The notes beneath the pieces were generated by a model that did not search any database, had not been told where the DNA came from, and was given only the letters and a program-made list of their open reading frames with translations. Below are positions 26,514 through 34,744 of a stretch of 64,000 nucleotides of DNA, one piece after another. The first letter of the stretch is position 1. Every line of letters begins with the position of its first letter. Origin of the DNA: Planctomycetota bacterium (GTDB taxonomy: Bacteria > Planctomycetota > UBA1135 > UBA2386); the NCBI GenBank assembly GCA_016713175.1, contig JADJPQ010000029.1, positions 175,116 through 239,115 on the forward strand. The letters are read 5' to 3'. A program made the translations under genes and the position numbers.

Positions 26514-26915
26514 TCACGGCTGCGGTTCCCCCGCTGCTGCCAGCACCACCGGCTGCAGGAAGCGCCAACGCACTTCGAACTCGCCTTCGTCGAGCATCAA
26601 TACGCGGTCGCAGCGTGCCAGCGTCGGCACGAGGTCGAGCGCCGCGCGATCGAACACCAGCAGGTAGAAGCTGCCGGCGAGCAACGGCACCGGCAACACC
26701 GCCGTCACCGACACCGAACGGACATGCGAGGTGACGCCGTGCCCGACGACGCGGTCGCGATCGATCGAGTCTGCCGGTCGGACCGTGATCGCCGCGCGCA
26801 CCGGCAGTCCGGCGCGCACGTCGGCAATGGCATCGGTCTGGACCAGCTGCAGCTCCTCGACTGGCGCCAACGCGGTCGTCGCTGCGGTCGTCGGGTCGCC
26901 GAAGTGGCGGCTCAT
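26514..26915 (-). CDS. Small PilZ-like protein
   Basis: 133 residues starting at ATG 26915, inside the stop of the upstream HlyD gene (ATGA). Strand-rich segments GLPVRAAITVR, HVRSVSVTAVLPVPLLAGSFYLLVFD and GEFEVRWRFLQPV fit the PilZ six-strand barrel, which in many proteins binds cyclic di-GMP. The usual RxxxR...DxSxxG ligand motif is not clear, so binding cannot be claimed. Its place between two adaptors suggests it regulates the same machine. Confidence 0.6.
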   Translation of the reverse strand: MSRHFGDPTTAATTALAPVEELQLVQTDAIADVRAGLPVRAAITVRPADSIDRDRVVGHGVTSHVRSVSVTAVLPVPLLAGSFYLLVFDRAALDLVPTLARCDRVLMLDEGEFEVRWRFLQPVVLAAAGEPQP

Positions 26916-27802
26916 CGGCCACCTCCGGGCGGCGTTGGCGCCACCGCCTCGCCGCCACCATCGTTGCACCGGACCATCATCTTCAGTCCGGCGCGCCAGT
27001 CCGACCCCGGATTGGCCAGCGCGGCCCGCACCGTGACCGTACCGGTCGCCGTCGTCGCCACCGGGGCCACGAACACGACCGTCGCCGGACGCGCCGCGTC
27101 CTTGCTCTCGGTCGGCCGCACGCTCACCGAGGCGCCGAGTCCGCACGCTGGCAATTGCGCCAGCGGGCACTCGAACTCGATCCACAACGGGTCCAACGCC
27201 ACGACCTCCACGACTGGCTGCCACGACTCGACCGCCTCGCCGGACTGCCGCCAGCGCCGCGCGATCACCCCGTCGAACGGCGCCCGCAGCGTGCGCTGGG
27301 CCAGCCGTTCTTGCGCCTGCGCCAGTTCGTTGCTCGCCAGTTCGCGCTGCAGGGCCGCGGTCTGCACGGCGATCGTCGCCAGTTCCCGTTCGAGTTCCGC
27401 CTCGGCGAGCGCGGCCTCGGAACCGACCGCAGCCGCGGCGAGTTCGCGTTGCCGCTGCTGGCGGGCAGTCATGTGATCGAGCCCGATCCCGGCGCGACGG
27501 GCATCGATGTCGCTGGCCACCAGCGCCGCCAGGCGCTGGACTTCGAGTTCCTGCAGCCGCGCCGACAGCGTGCACAGGATGTCGCCGGCCCGCACGGTCT
27601 GGCCGGGCGCCAACGGCATCGTCGCGATCGTGCCGGCCGGCTCTGGCGCCACGGCCGCGGCCCGGCTGGGGATGCTGACTCCGATCATACCGTCGTCGAA
27701 CGGCGGCCGGCGAGCCGGCGCGGTCGTGGACGCGATACCCGTCACCTCGACGATCGCCGTGGACGAAACCACACCCACAAGGCCGAGCAGCAGCAGTTTC
27801 AT
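26912..27802 (-). CDS. HlyD-family periplasmic adaptor
   Basis: 296 residues from ATG 27802, chosen over ATG 27820 because AGGAGA stands 7 bases upstream. An N-terminal signal or anchor (MKLLLLGLVGVVSSTAIVEV) leads to the lipoyl half (PEPAGTIATMPLAPGQTVRAGDILCTL), a coiled hairpin rich in A, E and Q (~90-180), the second lipoyl half (LRAPFDGVIARRWRQSGEAVE) and a barrel (VVALDPLWIEFECPLAQLP). It would sit between inner and outer membranes. No ABC or RND pump is encoded nearby. It is the first of four export-type genes, 75 bases after the LEPR-XLL protein gene. Confidence 0.87.
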   Translation of the reverse strand: MKLLLLGLVGVVSSTAIVEVTGIASTTAPARRPPFDDGMIGVSIPSRAAAVAPEPAGTIATMPLAPGQTVRAGDILCTLSARLQELEVQRLAALVASDIDARRAGIGLDHMTARQQRQRELAAAAVGSEAALAEAELERELATIAVQTAALQRELASNELAQAQERLAQRTLRAPFDGVIARRWRQSGEAVESWQPVVEVVALDPLWIEFECPLAQLPACGLGASVSVRPTESKDAARPATVVFVAPVATTATGTVTVRAALANPGSDWRAGLKMMVRCNDGGGEAVAPTPPGGGR

Positions 27803-27877
27803 GACTGTCTCTCCTGTCATTGCAATACCGCGAGGCGGCGCAATGACCGCTGCATCGGTCAGCCACCGGCCAGGACT

Positions 27878-29341
27878 TCAGCCGTGATCCGCGCGCCGGC
27901 GGCGCAGCGTCCACAGGCCGAGCAATGCGCTCCATAGCCAGCCGATGCCGCGGGCAGGGACGGGCGCGTCGACTTCGGGCTCGGCGACGCCCGGCGTCCA
28001 CACCGCCAGGGGGCCGGCGGCCCGCACGACCGTGTCGACCGGTTCGACATGGACGACGATCTGTCGCGTTTGCACACGACCATCGACCACCATCTGGACT
28101 TCGAAGACCAGGTCCTCGCCAGCGAGCAGTTCTGGCGTCGCGAACGTCGGGTGCGGCAAACGGGTGTCGTCCAAGGCCACGGTCGTGCCGCCGATCTGGC
28201 GCCAGCTGAATGACGTCGCCCGCTGATCGAGTTCGTCGGTCAGCCGCAACGTGAACGTCGGGCCAGCAGCCACGTCGACCGGTGCCGGCTCGGCGATCGC
28301 CGTGAACGGAACTGTCGGCTCGGCTGGCTCCGTCGGCGCTCGCGGTGGCACCGGGCTGGACTCCGGACCGTCCGACCGGGGGGCCTCGGGCCGGGGCTGA
28401 TCACCCGGTTCGGGGAACGGCCGGTGGCGTGTCGGCACCACGCCATCGAGCGTATCGAAGTCACGCTGCCCGGTGGTCGATCCACCGCCGCCCGCGGGCT
28501 CGCCACCGGAACGACCATCGCCCCCGGGACCGTCTCGGGGGCCGCTGTTGCCGCTGGCGTTGCCAGGGTCCTTTGCCGGCACGACATCGCGGTCAGGGTC
28601 TTCGACCCAGACGGTCACCTGATCCGTGGCTGCAGAGTGCCCGTCATGCACCGTCACCTCGAACTGCAGCACGCCGCCGCCGGCCGGTGCCGCAAACACC
28701 GGGGTTGCCGTGTCGGCGCCGCTCAACACCACGTTCGGTCCCCCGACCTGCACCCACTGGTAGAGCAGCGGGGAGCCATCCGGATCGCGCGACGCGGTCG
28801 CATCCAGCGTGATCCATTCGCCGACCCGGGCACTCTGATCGGCTCCGGCATCGGCCAGGGGCGGTCGATCGGGTGGCAACACCGTCACCGCGACGCGATC
28901 GGTCGTCGCTGAGTCGCCATCCGTCACCTCGACCTCGAACTCGAGAACGGTCGCGTCGGCGACGACAGGAGCGACGAACGACGGCTGCAGCGGATCCTCG
29001 GTCTTGAGCTCGACCGGCGCACCACCGACCTGGCGCCAGGTGATCGTGGTACCCGGACCTCCCACGGCAAGATCCGCGTCGATCGGCAGGGACACATCCG
29101 CCCCTGATGCCACGGTCTGGTCCGGGCCGGCGTCGATCTCGGGCTGCCCACCTTCCTCCAGCGTCGCCGCCAGCACGGTGAAGGGATCGAGCGACGACAC
29201 CTCGCCGTCGACCGGCGCGAGCGGATCCATCGGCGGCGGCGAATCGTCGTCCCACCATGCCCCTGACATCAGGATCCGCGGTTCCACGGCTTCGCCGGCC
29301 GTCAGCCGCCGCCGCCCACCATCCGGCGCGGCGCCGCTCAT
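27878..29341 (-). CDS. LEPR-XLL-type surface protein with PKD-like domains and C-terminal anchor
   Basis: 487 residues from ATG 29341, which overlaps the kinase stop by four bases. Near the N-terminus AVEPRILMSGAWWDDD matches the LEPR-XLL motif of large planctomycete exoproteins. Three PKD/Ig-like domains follow: two in tandem (PEIDAGPDQTV..., then DAGADQSARVGEWITLDATASR) and one after a Gly/Pro-rich linker (AGPTFTLRLTDELDQ). The end is a short hydrophobic helix followed by arginines (GIGWLWSALLGLWTLRRRR), the layout of C-terminal sorting signals that hold proteins in the envelope. There is no ordinary signal peptide. It is the likely cargo or partner of the adaptors encoded downstream. Confidence 0.83.
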   Translation of the reverse strand: MSGAAPDGGRRRLTAGEAVEPRILMSGAWWDDDSPPPMDPLAPVDGEVSSLDPFTVLAATLEEGGQPEIDAGPDQTVASGADVSLPIDADLAVGGPGTTITWRQVGGAPVELKTEDPLQPSFVAPVVADATVLEFEVEVTDGDSATTDRVAVTVLPPDRPPLADAGADQSARVGEWITLDATASRDPDGSPLLYQWVQVGGPNVVLSGADTATPVFAAPAGGGVLQFEVTVHDGHSAATDQVTVWVEDPDRDVVPAKDPGNASGNSGPRDGPGGDGRSGGEPAGGGGSTTGQRDFDTLDGVVPTRHRPFPEPGDQPRPEAPRSDGPESSPVPPRAPTEPAEPTVPFTAIAEPAPVDVAAGPTFTLRLTDELDQRATSFSWRQIGGTTVALDDTRLPHPTFATPELLAGEDLVFEVQMVVDGRVQTRQIVVHVEPVDTVVRAAGPLAVWTPGVAEPEVDAPVPARGIGWLWSALLGLWTLRRRRADHG

Positions 29342-31716
29342 GCCTGGCCCTCGCCGGCCAGCGCCGGACCGATCGCGCCAGCCACCAACTGCAGCAGTTC
29401 CTTGGGCCGCAGTGGCTTGACCGCGAAGCCGTTCATGCCGGCCGCCAACGCGCGCTGCCGATCGCTGTCCTGGGCATTGCCAGTCAGCGCGAAGATCGGC
29501 AAGGGCCGCGGCGTGCCAGCTGCGAGTTCGGCCACGCGTTCCTGCTCCCGGATCGCCATCGTCGCCTGTACACCATCGAGCACCGGCATCTCCTGGTCCA
29601 TCAGCAGGAGATCGCACGGATTCTGGCGCACGTAGTCGACCGCCTGCTGTCCGTCGTCGACGACGACCACCTCGTAACCCGCCCGACCGAGCACGCTCTG
29701 CGCCACTCGTTGGTTCAGCGCTGCATCGTCCGCGACCAGCACGCGTCGCCGGCGCATTGCCACTGCGGGCACCGGCCCGCTCGGCGGTACCGACCCGTCG
29801 ACGGGCACCGGCCGGTCCCCGACATCGCCTTCGGCACCAGCGTCGCCGAACTCGCGCAGCGCCGACAGCCGCGTCGGTTCGACCAGCTTGCCGACCGCCG
29901 TCGGCGGGGTTCCCATCGCCTCCGGCCAGTGCCGCAGCCAATGATCCAGCACGAAGACCCGGGCCGCCGCCGACGCCGGATCGGTCGCCACGACCGCCAG
30001 TGCCGCGAACGGCGCCTCGGGGCGACCATACGGATCGACCACCACATGACGGAAGGGCGTCGAACGATCCAGGGCACCGAACTCGGTGGCCACCGCGATC
30101 GACGTCGCCGGCCAGCCGAGGAAGCGCAGCTGTTCGACCAGGCGCAAGGTCGCCGCCGGCCGCGTCGACACGATCGCGATCCTGCCGCATGGCGGCACGG
30201 TCGGCACCGTCGGTTCGGCGGCCGCCGGCAATCGCGCGGTGAACCAGAACGTCGAGCCCTCGCCGATGACACTGTCGACGCCGATCTCGCCGCCCATCAA
30301 TTGCGCCAATTCCTTGCAGATCGCCAACCCGAGGCCGGTGCCGCCATACTTGCGCGAAGTCGAGGCATCGACCTGCACGAACGCCGAGAACAGCGCCTGT
30401 CGCCGTTCCTCCGGGATGCCGATGCCGGTGTCGCGCACGGCAAAACGCAGCAACCCGTCGGTGCCCGGCGGCCGCGTCACGGTCACCGTCACCTGCCCCT
30501 TGGCGGTGAACTTCAGCGCGTTGTTCAGCAGATTGATGACCACCTGCCGGATCCGCGTCGGGTCGCCACGGACGACCGCCGGCACGTCGGCGTGCACGAT
30601 CGCGTGCAGCCCGAGTCCCTTGTGTTCGGCGACGCCGGCCAGGATCTCCACCGCGCTGTCGACCAGTTCGCGGACATCGACGTCGAGCGTCTCCAGCGAC
30701 AGTTTCCTGGCCTCGATCTTGCTGAAGTCGAGGATGTCGTTGATCAGCGCCAGCAAGGCCTCGGCGGCACTCTTGGCCGTGCGCGCGAAACCCTGCTGCT
30801 CCTCGTCCAACCGGGTGTCGAGGATCAACTCGTTCATGTTGATGATGCCGTTCAACGGCGTCCGCAGTTCGTGCGACATCGTCGCCAGGAACTGCGCCTT
30901 CGCCTGATTGGCGGCGACCAGCTCGGCCGTGCGCTCCCGGACCTGATCCTCGGTGTGCGCCTTGGCGGTCTGCAACGCGTGCACGAACGACGCCACGCTG
31001 TCGGTCAATTGGGCGACCTCGGTCGGCCCCGACGGTGTCAGTGCGAACGGCGCACCGCGATGTTCGGCGGCTTCGGCTGCCGCACCCAGCGCCGTCAGCG
31101 GCGCGACGATCCGATGCGATGCCCACAGCCAGCACAACGCCACGGCGCCGAGCCACGTGGCCCCGCCCACCCAGGCGAGCAGCAGCAGCAGTCGCCGTTC
31201 ATCCGCCAGATCGGCGCCGACGAACGCAGCCTGGCGCTGCATCGCCTCGGCGAGGGCGTCGATGCCCGGCAGCATGACCGCCACCTCCGCGTCCGCGACC
31301 GCGGCCAGATCGCACAGCCCGGCCGCACGGTGCTGGCCGCGCAGGTCCTCGCTGCGATCGATCAACCTGGCCACCGCCTCGATCTCGGCGCCGATCCGCT
31401 GCAGGTCGGCCTGCCGCCCGCCGAGCAGCCGACTGGCCAACAACGCCTTGGCGTCGACCAGCAGCCGCTGGGCGTCGCGATGGGCGACGGCGACCAGCGC
31501 CGCCTGATCGCGCCGGAGCACCAGATCGACGGTCAGCAGCCAGCGATCGACATCCTGCCGCAGGCGTTCGACGGCGCGCAGGCTCACCGACGCCGGACCG
31601 GTCTCGGCAGCCTTGCTCTCCACTTCACGCAGCCGCTGCCACAGCACCACCCCGATGCCGACACCGGTCACGGTCGCCGCTGCCAGCACTGCCGCGATGT
31701 GCAGTCGGATGCGCAC
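29338..31716 (-). CDS. Hybrid sensor histidine kinase/response regulator
   Basis: 792 residues. Two membrane helices (~6-26 and ~178-198) enclose a helical periplasmic sensor of about 150 residues. Then come a HAMP-like stretch, HisKA (FLATMSHELRTPLNG, His282), and the ATPase with INLLNNALKF, DTGIGIP and KYGGTGLGLAI. A degenerate receiver follows (IAIVSTRP, HVVVDPYG, KLVEPTR), then an intact receiver (VLVADDAALN, LLMDQEMPVLDG, FALTGN, VKPLRP). The phosphate thus probably stays within the protein or passes to a separate Hpt protein; no DNA-binding output is present. It overlaps the LEPR-XLL gene by four bases. Confidence 0.92.
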   Translation of the reverse strand: MRIRLHIAAVLAAATVTGVGIGVVLWQRLREVESKAAETGPASVSLRAVERLRQDVDRWLLTVDLVLRRDQAALVAVAHRDAQRLLVDAKALLASRLLGGRQADLQRIGAEIEAVARLIDRSEDLRGQHRAAGLCDLAAVADAEVAVMLPGIDALAEAMQRQAAFVGADLADERRLLLLLAWVGGATWLGAVALCWLWASHRIVAPLTALGAAAEAAEHRGAPFALTPSGPTEVAQLTDSVASFVHALQTAKAHTEDQVRERTAELVAANQAKAQFLATMSHELRTPLNGIINMNELILDTRLDEEQQGFARTAKSAAEALLALINDILDFSKIEARKLSLETLDVDVRELVDSAVEILAGVAEHKGLGLHAIVHADVPAVVRGDPTRIRQVVINLLNNALKFTAKGQVTVTVTRPPGTDGLLRFAVRDTGIGIPEERRQALFSAFVQVDASTSRKYGGTGLGLAICKELAQLMGGEIGVDSVIGEGSTFWFTARLPAAAEPTVPTVPPCGRIAIVSTRPAATLRLVEQLRFLGWPATSIAVATEFGALDRSTPFRHVVVDPYGRPEAPFAALAVVATDPASAAARVFVLDHWLRHWPEAMGTPPTAVGKLVEPTRLSALREFGDAGAEGDVGDRPVPVDGSVPPSGPVPAVAMRRRRVLVADDAALNQRVAQSVLGRAGYEVVVVDDGQQAVDYVRQNPCDLLLMDQEMPVLDGVQATMAIREQERVAELAAGTPRPLPIFALTGNAQDSDRQRALAAGMNGFAVKPLRPKELLQLVAGAIGPALAGEGQA

Positions 31717-31719
31717 GGG

Positions 31720-32691
31720 TCAACGTTCCTCCGTCGGCAGCGCCCGCTGGACCAGCCGAGCCGCTTCGCCGATCGCATCGTCGCGTTCGCCCAATGCGGC
31801 CAACGGCACCCCGTTGGTCACGGCCAGCCGCGCGCGCCAACCTGCATCGATTCCCGGCGCCGGCGTCACTGCCTGCACCGTTCGCGCCGGATCGAGCACC
31901 CAGTTCCACGACGTCTCCCCGTGGCCCATTTCGGCGACATGGCCGAGCGCACGCCGGTGCTCGCCGGACACGGCGAGCAACCGCACCAGCCGCGGCCCGG
32001 TCGCGTTCCCGCAGTCGTCCACCGCGGTCGACCGGACCGCGGCGATCGCCCCGGGAAACGACCGCATCGCGATCTGCAAGTCGCGCAGTCGCCCGAGTTC
32101 GTTCGCCCAGACGACATCGACGACGGCGATCGCGACCAGGGCCGAACGCACGGTCAGCGCGCAGAACGCCTCGGTGCCGACCGGCACACCGACGACCTCC
32201 GGCTGCAGGCCGCCATCGCCATCGACGGCAACGCGCAGTTCGTCCACCCCCTGACCGACCAGGCGCCGGGCGAACTCCGAGTCGCGCACGGCCTGCCAGT
32301 GGCGATCGCGCACGCGTTGACAGTGCCAGCCGACGATCCGCCGGTCGAGATCGAGCGCCCATTGGATCTCGGTCAGCCCACAAGCGCCTTCCTCACCGCG
32401 AACCAGCAGCACGCCGATCGGCTCGCGGCCGCGCAAGGCCACGTACAGGGAGTGCCGGCCCAACGCGTCGAAGCGCAACGGGAACGGCAACCGCGCCTCG
32501 ATGGCGCGACGCTGCTCATGCCCGACTTCGCGGGCCACGGTCCGATAGCCATCCGCGGCCGGAAACGCCGAGAACACGGCCGCCTGTGGTTCCAGCGCTT
32601 CCTGCGCCGCCGGCATCGCCACCGCGCAGAGCGCCACCGCGACCGCAAGCAGTCGTACGCGAACGGGCCAAGCTCCGGCCGGAGCCAACAT
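31720..32691 (-). CDS. Secreted protein, possibly FMN-binding-like, first gene of the export cluster
   Basis: 323 residues from ATG 32691. VRLLAVAVALCAVAMPAAQEA is a signal peptide ending in AAQ. Residues ~40-150 (FDALGRHSLYVALRGREPIGVLLVRGEEG, VGWHCQRVRDR, DSEFARRLVGQG) recall the FMN-binding fold of RnfG/NqrC-type proteins, but the Thr/Ser flavin site is not evident, so this is only a hint. The second half contains a helical ATP-independent stretch with VVWANELGRLRDLQIAMRSF. It ends 3 bases before the histidine kinase start and could supply a redox or ligand signal to its periplasmic sensor. Confidence 0.65.
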   Translation of the reverse strand: MLAPAGAWPVRVRLLAVAVALCAVAMPAAQEALEPQAAVFSAFPAADGYRTVAREVGHEQRRAIEARLPFPLRFDALGRHSLYVALRGREPIGVLLVRGEEGACGLTEIQWALDLDRRIVGWHCQRVRDRHWQAVRDSEFARRLVGQGVDELRVAVDGDGGLQPEVVGVPVGTEAFCALTVRSALVAIAVVDVVWANELGRLRDLQIAMRSFPGAIAAVRSTAVDDCGNATGPRLVRLLAVSGEHRRALGHVAEMGHGETSWNWVLDPARTVQAVTPAPGIDAGWRARLAVTNGVPLAALGERDDAIGEAARLVQRALPTEER

Positions 32692-32782
32692 GCGCCGGGC
32701 ATCGACTGCCGCACGGCACCGACTTGACACGCGACCCGACGCGGAGCGCAAGGGCTCCGCTGTCGGCGATGGCAACGGTCGT

Positions 32783-33340
32783 TCAGTCCGAACGGCGCGG
32801 TGGCTGCCGGTAGACCCGCGGCGGCGGCAACCCTCGGTCCTGCCACCAGGCGCGATGGTCGGCGGCGCCGTCCGGCAGATCCGCGACGTAGCCGATGGCG
32901 GCGTCGGCGATCGCATCGCAGTACGGCAGGTATGGCTTCAGATCGAGCACCGGAGTGCCGTCGAGGATGTCGTGGTCGCCGATCGTCAACACCCGCTTCT
33001 GCACCGAGAGCAGCCGCACGCACGACAGACCGATCGGGTTTGGCCGCTGCGGTGCACGGGTCGCGAACAGGCCGCGCTTGTGCCGATCGCGCGGCGGCAC
33101 GACCTGCGCGTTCCAGCCGCGCGCCAGGTGACACCAGAACAACACCCACAGATGACTGAAGCCGGCCAGGTCGCGCAGACAGTTCTGCAGCCCCTGGGCG
33201 ATGTGGATTTCGCCGGTCACACCGCTGCGCCCGGCCGGCTGGCGCGGCGCGTCGTGGTGCACCGCGAACGGCGAACGCAACACGCCGATCGGCCGCAGTC
33301 CGGCGGCGAGCGGCTCGCTGTCGTAGCGGGCGCGCGTCAC
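32783..33340 (-). CDS. trmO: tRNA (t6A37) N6-methyltransferase TrmO
   Basis: 185 residues starting at GTG 33340, which overlaps the stop of the LysM gene (GTGA). Family segments are GLRPIGVLRSPFAVHHDAPRQ, GFSHLWVLFWCHLARGW, LFATRAPQRPNPIGLSCVRLL, ILDGTPVLDLKPYLPYCD. TrmO uses SAM to methylate N6-threonylcarbamoyladenosine at tRNA position 37. Only the N-terminal SPOUT-independent catalytic barrel is present; the extra C-terminal domain of longer homologues is missing. Confidence 0.92.
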   Translation of the reverse strand: MTRARYDSEPLAAGLRPIGVLRSPFAVHHDAPRQPAGRSGVTGEIHIAQGLQNCLRDLAGFSHLWVLFWCHLARGWNAQVVPPRDRHKRGLFATRAPQRPNPIGLSCVRLLSVQKRVLTIGDHDILDGTPVLDLKPYLPYCDAIADAAIGYVADLPDGAADHRAWWQDRGLPPPRVYRQPPRRSD

Positions 33341-33840
33341 TGGCGCTTTGGTTCGCGCGGGATCTTGACGAGTTGACCTTCGGCGAGGCGCCGCGCCTCG
33401 GCATCGGTCCAGCCATTCAACGCCAGGATCTCGGGGAACCGCGTCGCCTTGCCGAGGTGCCGCTTCGCCAGGTGCATCAGCGTCTCGCGGCGCCCGAGCC
33501 GGACCTCGAACCAGGCCGGCGGTGGCGTCGGGGCCGGCGTCGGCTCGAGCACCGGCACGCCATCGACGACGGAGCCATCGGTGCCCGGCTCGGGCGGCGG
33601 TACGGCGACGGGCACCGCTGCGGCCACCGGATCGCCAGGCAACGCCACGGTGCGCCATGACCGCGGGGCCGCGAGGGCAACGCCGCGGCGTTCGAGTTCC
33701 GCTCGCAGGGAGGGGTGCCCGCCGCCCAGTTCCAGCACCAGCAGGCCATCTCGCGCCGAGAACGCAGACGCATTGCGCGCACACGCCGACCACGCCGCCG
33801 CCGCCGCGACGAAGACCACCACCCAGGAGCACCGGACCAT
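33337..33840 (-). CDS. LysM-domain protein, membrane-anchored or secreted
   Basis: 167 residues from ATG 33840. An N-terminal hydrophobic stretch (WVVVFVAAAAAWSACA) is a signal or lipoprotein-like sequence. A proline-rich linker (LEPTPAPTPPPAWFEV) leads to one C-terminal LysM motif (RLGRRETLMHLAKRHLGKATRFPEILALNGW... GQLVKIP). LysM binds N-acetylglucosamine polymers such as peptidoglycan. It is translationally coupled to trmO by a four-base overlap and faces psd across 42 bases. Confidence 0.85.
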   Translation of the reverse strand: MVRCSWVVVFVAAAAAWSACARNASAFSARDGLLVLELGGGHPSLRAELERRGVALAAPRSWRTVALPGDPVAAAVPVAVPPPEPGTDGSVVDGVPVLEPTPAPTPPPAWFEVRLGRRETLMHLAKRHLGKATRFPEILALNGWTDAEARRLAEGQLVKIPREPKRQ

Positions 33841-33882
33841 GCCGTGATCTTCCGGCGCCGCCGGCGCACGCGCAACGCTTGC

Positions 33883-34707
33883 ATGCGAACCGACGTTGAC
33901 CGACAACTGGCGCGCGTGTCCGCCGTTCGCCGCTGCCTGTTGTCCCTGCTGCCCAAAGTGGCGTTGTCGCGTACCACCGGCCTGCTGACCGCGCTGCCGT
34001 TGCCACGATTGCTGCGCGGCCCGTTCTACCGTTGGTTCGCGCGCCGCTACGGCGCCGACCTCGACCAGATCGACGGTGAGCTGACCTCGTTCCGCAGCCT
34101 GGCGCGGTTCTTCCAACGCCCGTTGCGCGCCGGGGCCCGGCCACTCGGCCCCGGACCTCTGGTGTGGCCGTGTGATGGCCGCATCGTCACCGCCGGTCCG
34201 TTGGCCGGCAGCAGGATCCCGCAGGTCAAAGGCAACGACTACGAACTGGCCGATCTCCTCGGCGACCGGACGCGTGCTGCGGCGCTGGCCGATGGCAGCC
34301 AGGCGACGATCTACCTGGCACCGGGCGACTACCACCGCGTGCATGCACCGTTCGCGGCCCGCCTGGATGCAGTCGTGGCCTTGCCGGGCACGCTGTTTCC
34401 GGTCAATCCGCCAGCGGTCGGCTGCATCCCGCGGCTGTTCGCACGCAATGCCCGCCACGTCTTCCATTGCACGTTGACAGATGGCCTTGCGGCCACGGTC
34501 GTCATGGTCGGCGCTTTCAACGTCGGCGGTACCCGCGTGACCGCGACGGCCGGGCAGGCCCTGCGCCCAGGCGACGAGCTCGGCCAATTCGGCTTCGGCT
34601 CGACCGTCGTGGTGGTCATCGGCCGCGGCGGCGCTGGCCTGGCGCCGTGCCTGCCGCACCAGCGCGTGCTGATGGGCCAGACCGCAGCGACGACCCCGGC
34701 GAGCTGA
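33883..34707 (+). CDS. psd: Phosphatidylserine decarboxylase proenzyme
   Basis: 274 residues from ATG 33883. Family marks are TSFRSLARFFQRPLR, CDGRI, the catalytic-dyad segment YLAPGDYHRVHAPF, and GAFNVGGTRV. The self-cleavage site FGFGST lies at Gly239-Ser240; cleavage there makes the pyruvoyl group on the alpha chain. It converts phosphatidylserine to phosphatidylethanolamine at the inner membrane. It is divergent from the LysM gene. The motif is GST with a preceding F-G rather than the commoner L-G, which is a normal variant. Confidence 0.93.
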   Translation: MRTDVDRQLARVSAVRRCLLSLLPKVALSRTTGLLTALPLPRLLRGPFYRWFARRYGADLDQIDGELTSFRSLARFFQRPLRAGARPLGPGPLVWPCDGRIVTAGPLAGSRIPQVKGNDYELADLLGDRTRAAALADGSQATIYLAPGDYHRVHAPFAARLDAVVALPGTLFPVNPPAVGCIPRLFARNARHVFHCTLTDGLAATVVMVGAFNVGGTRVTATAGQALRPGDELGQFGFGSTVVVVIGRGGAGLAPCLPHQRVLMGQTAATTPAS

Positions 34708-34744
34708 CCGGCGCGACCGCACCTACGGTCCGCCTTGCACGCGA

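Noticed and set aside
29342..31156. Extending the LEPR-XLL protein upstream to 1092 codons
   Set aside because: The extension lies inside the kinase gene in another frame and reads as Arg/Gly-rich filler. The start at 29341 matches the ATGA overlap.
29257..32727. A 1156-codon plus-strand frame opposite the hybrid kinase
   Set aside because: The kinase on the minus strand has clear HisKA, ATPase and receiver motifs. The opposite frame is rich in R, H and Q with no domain.
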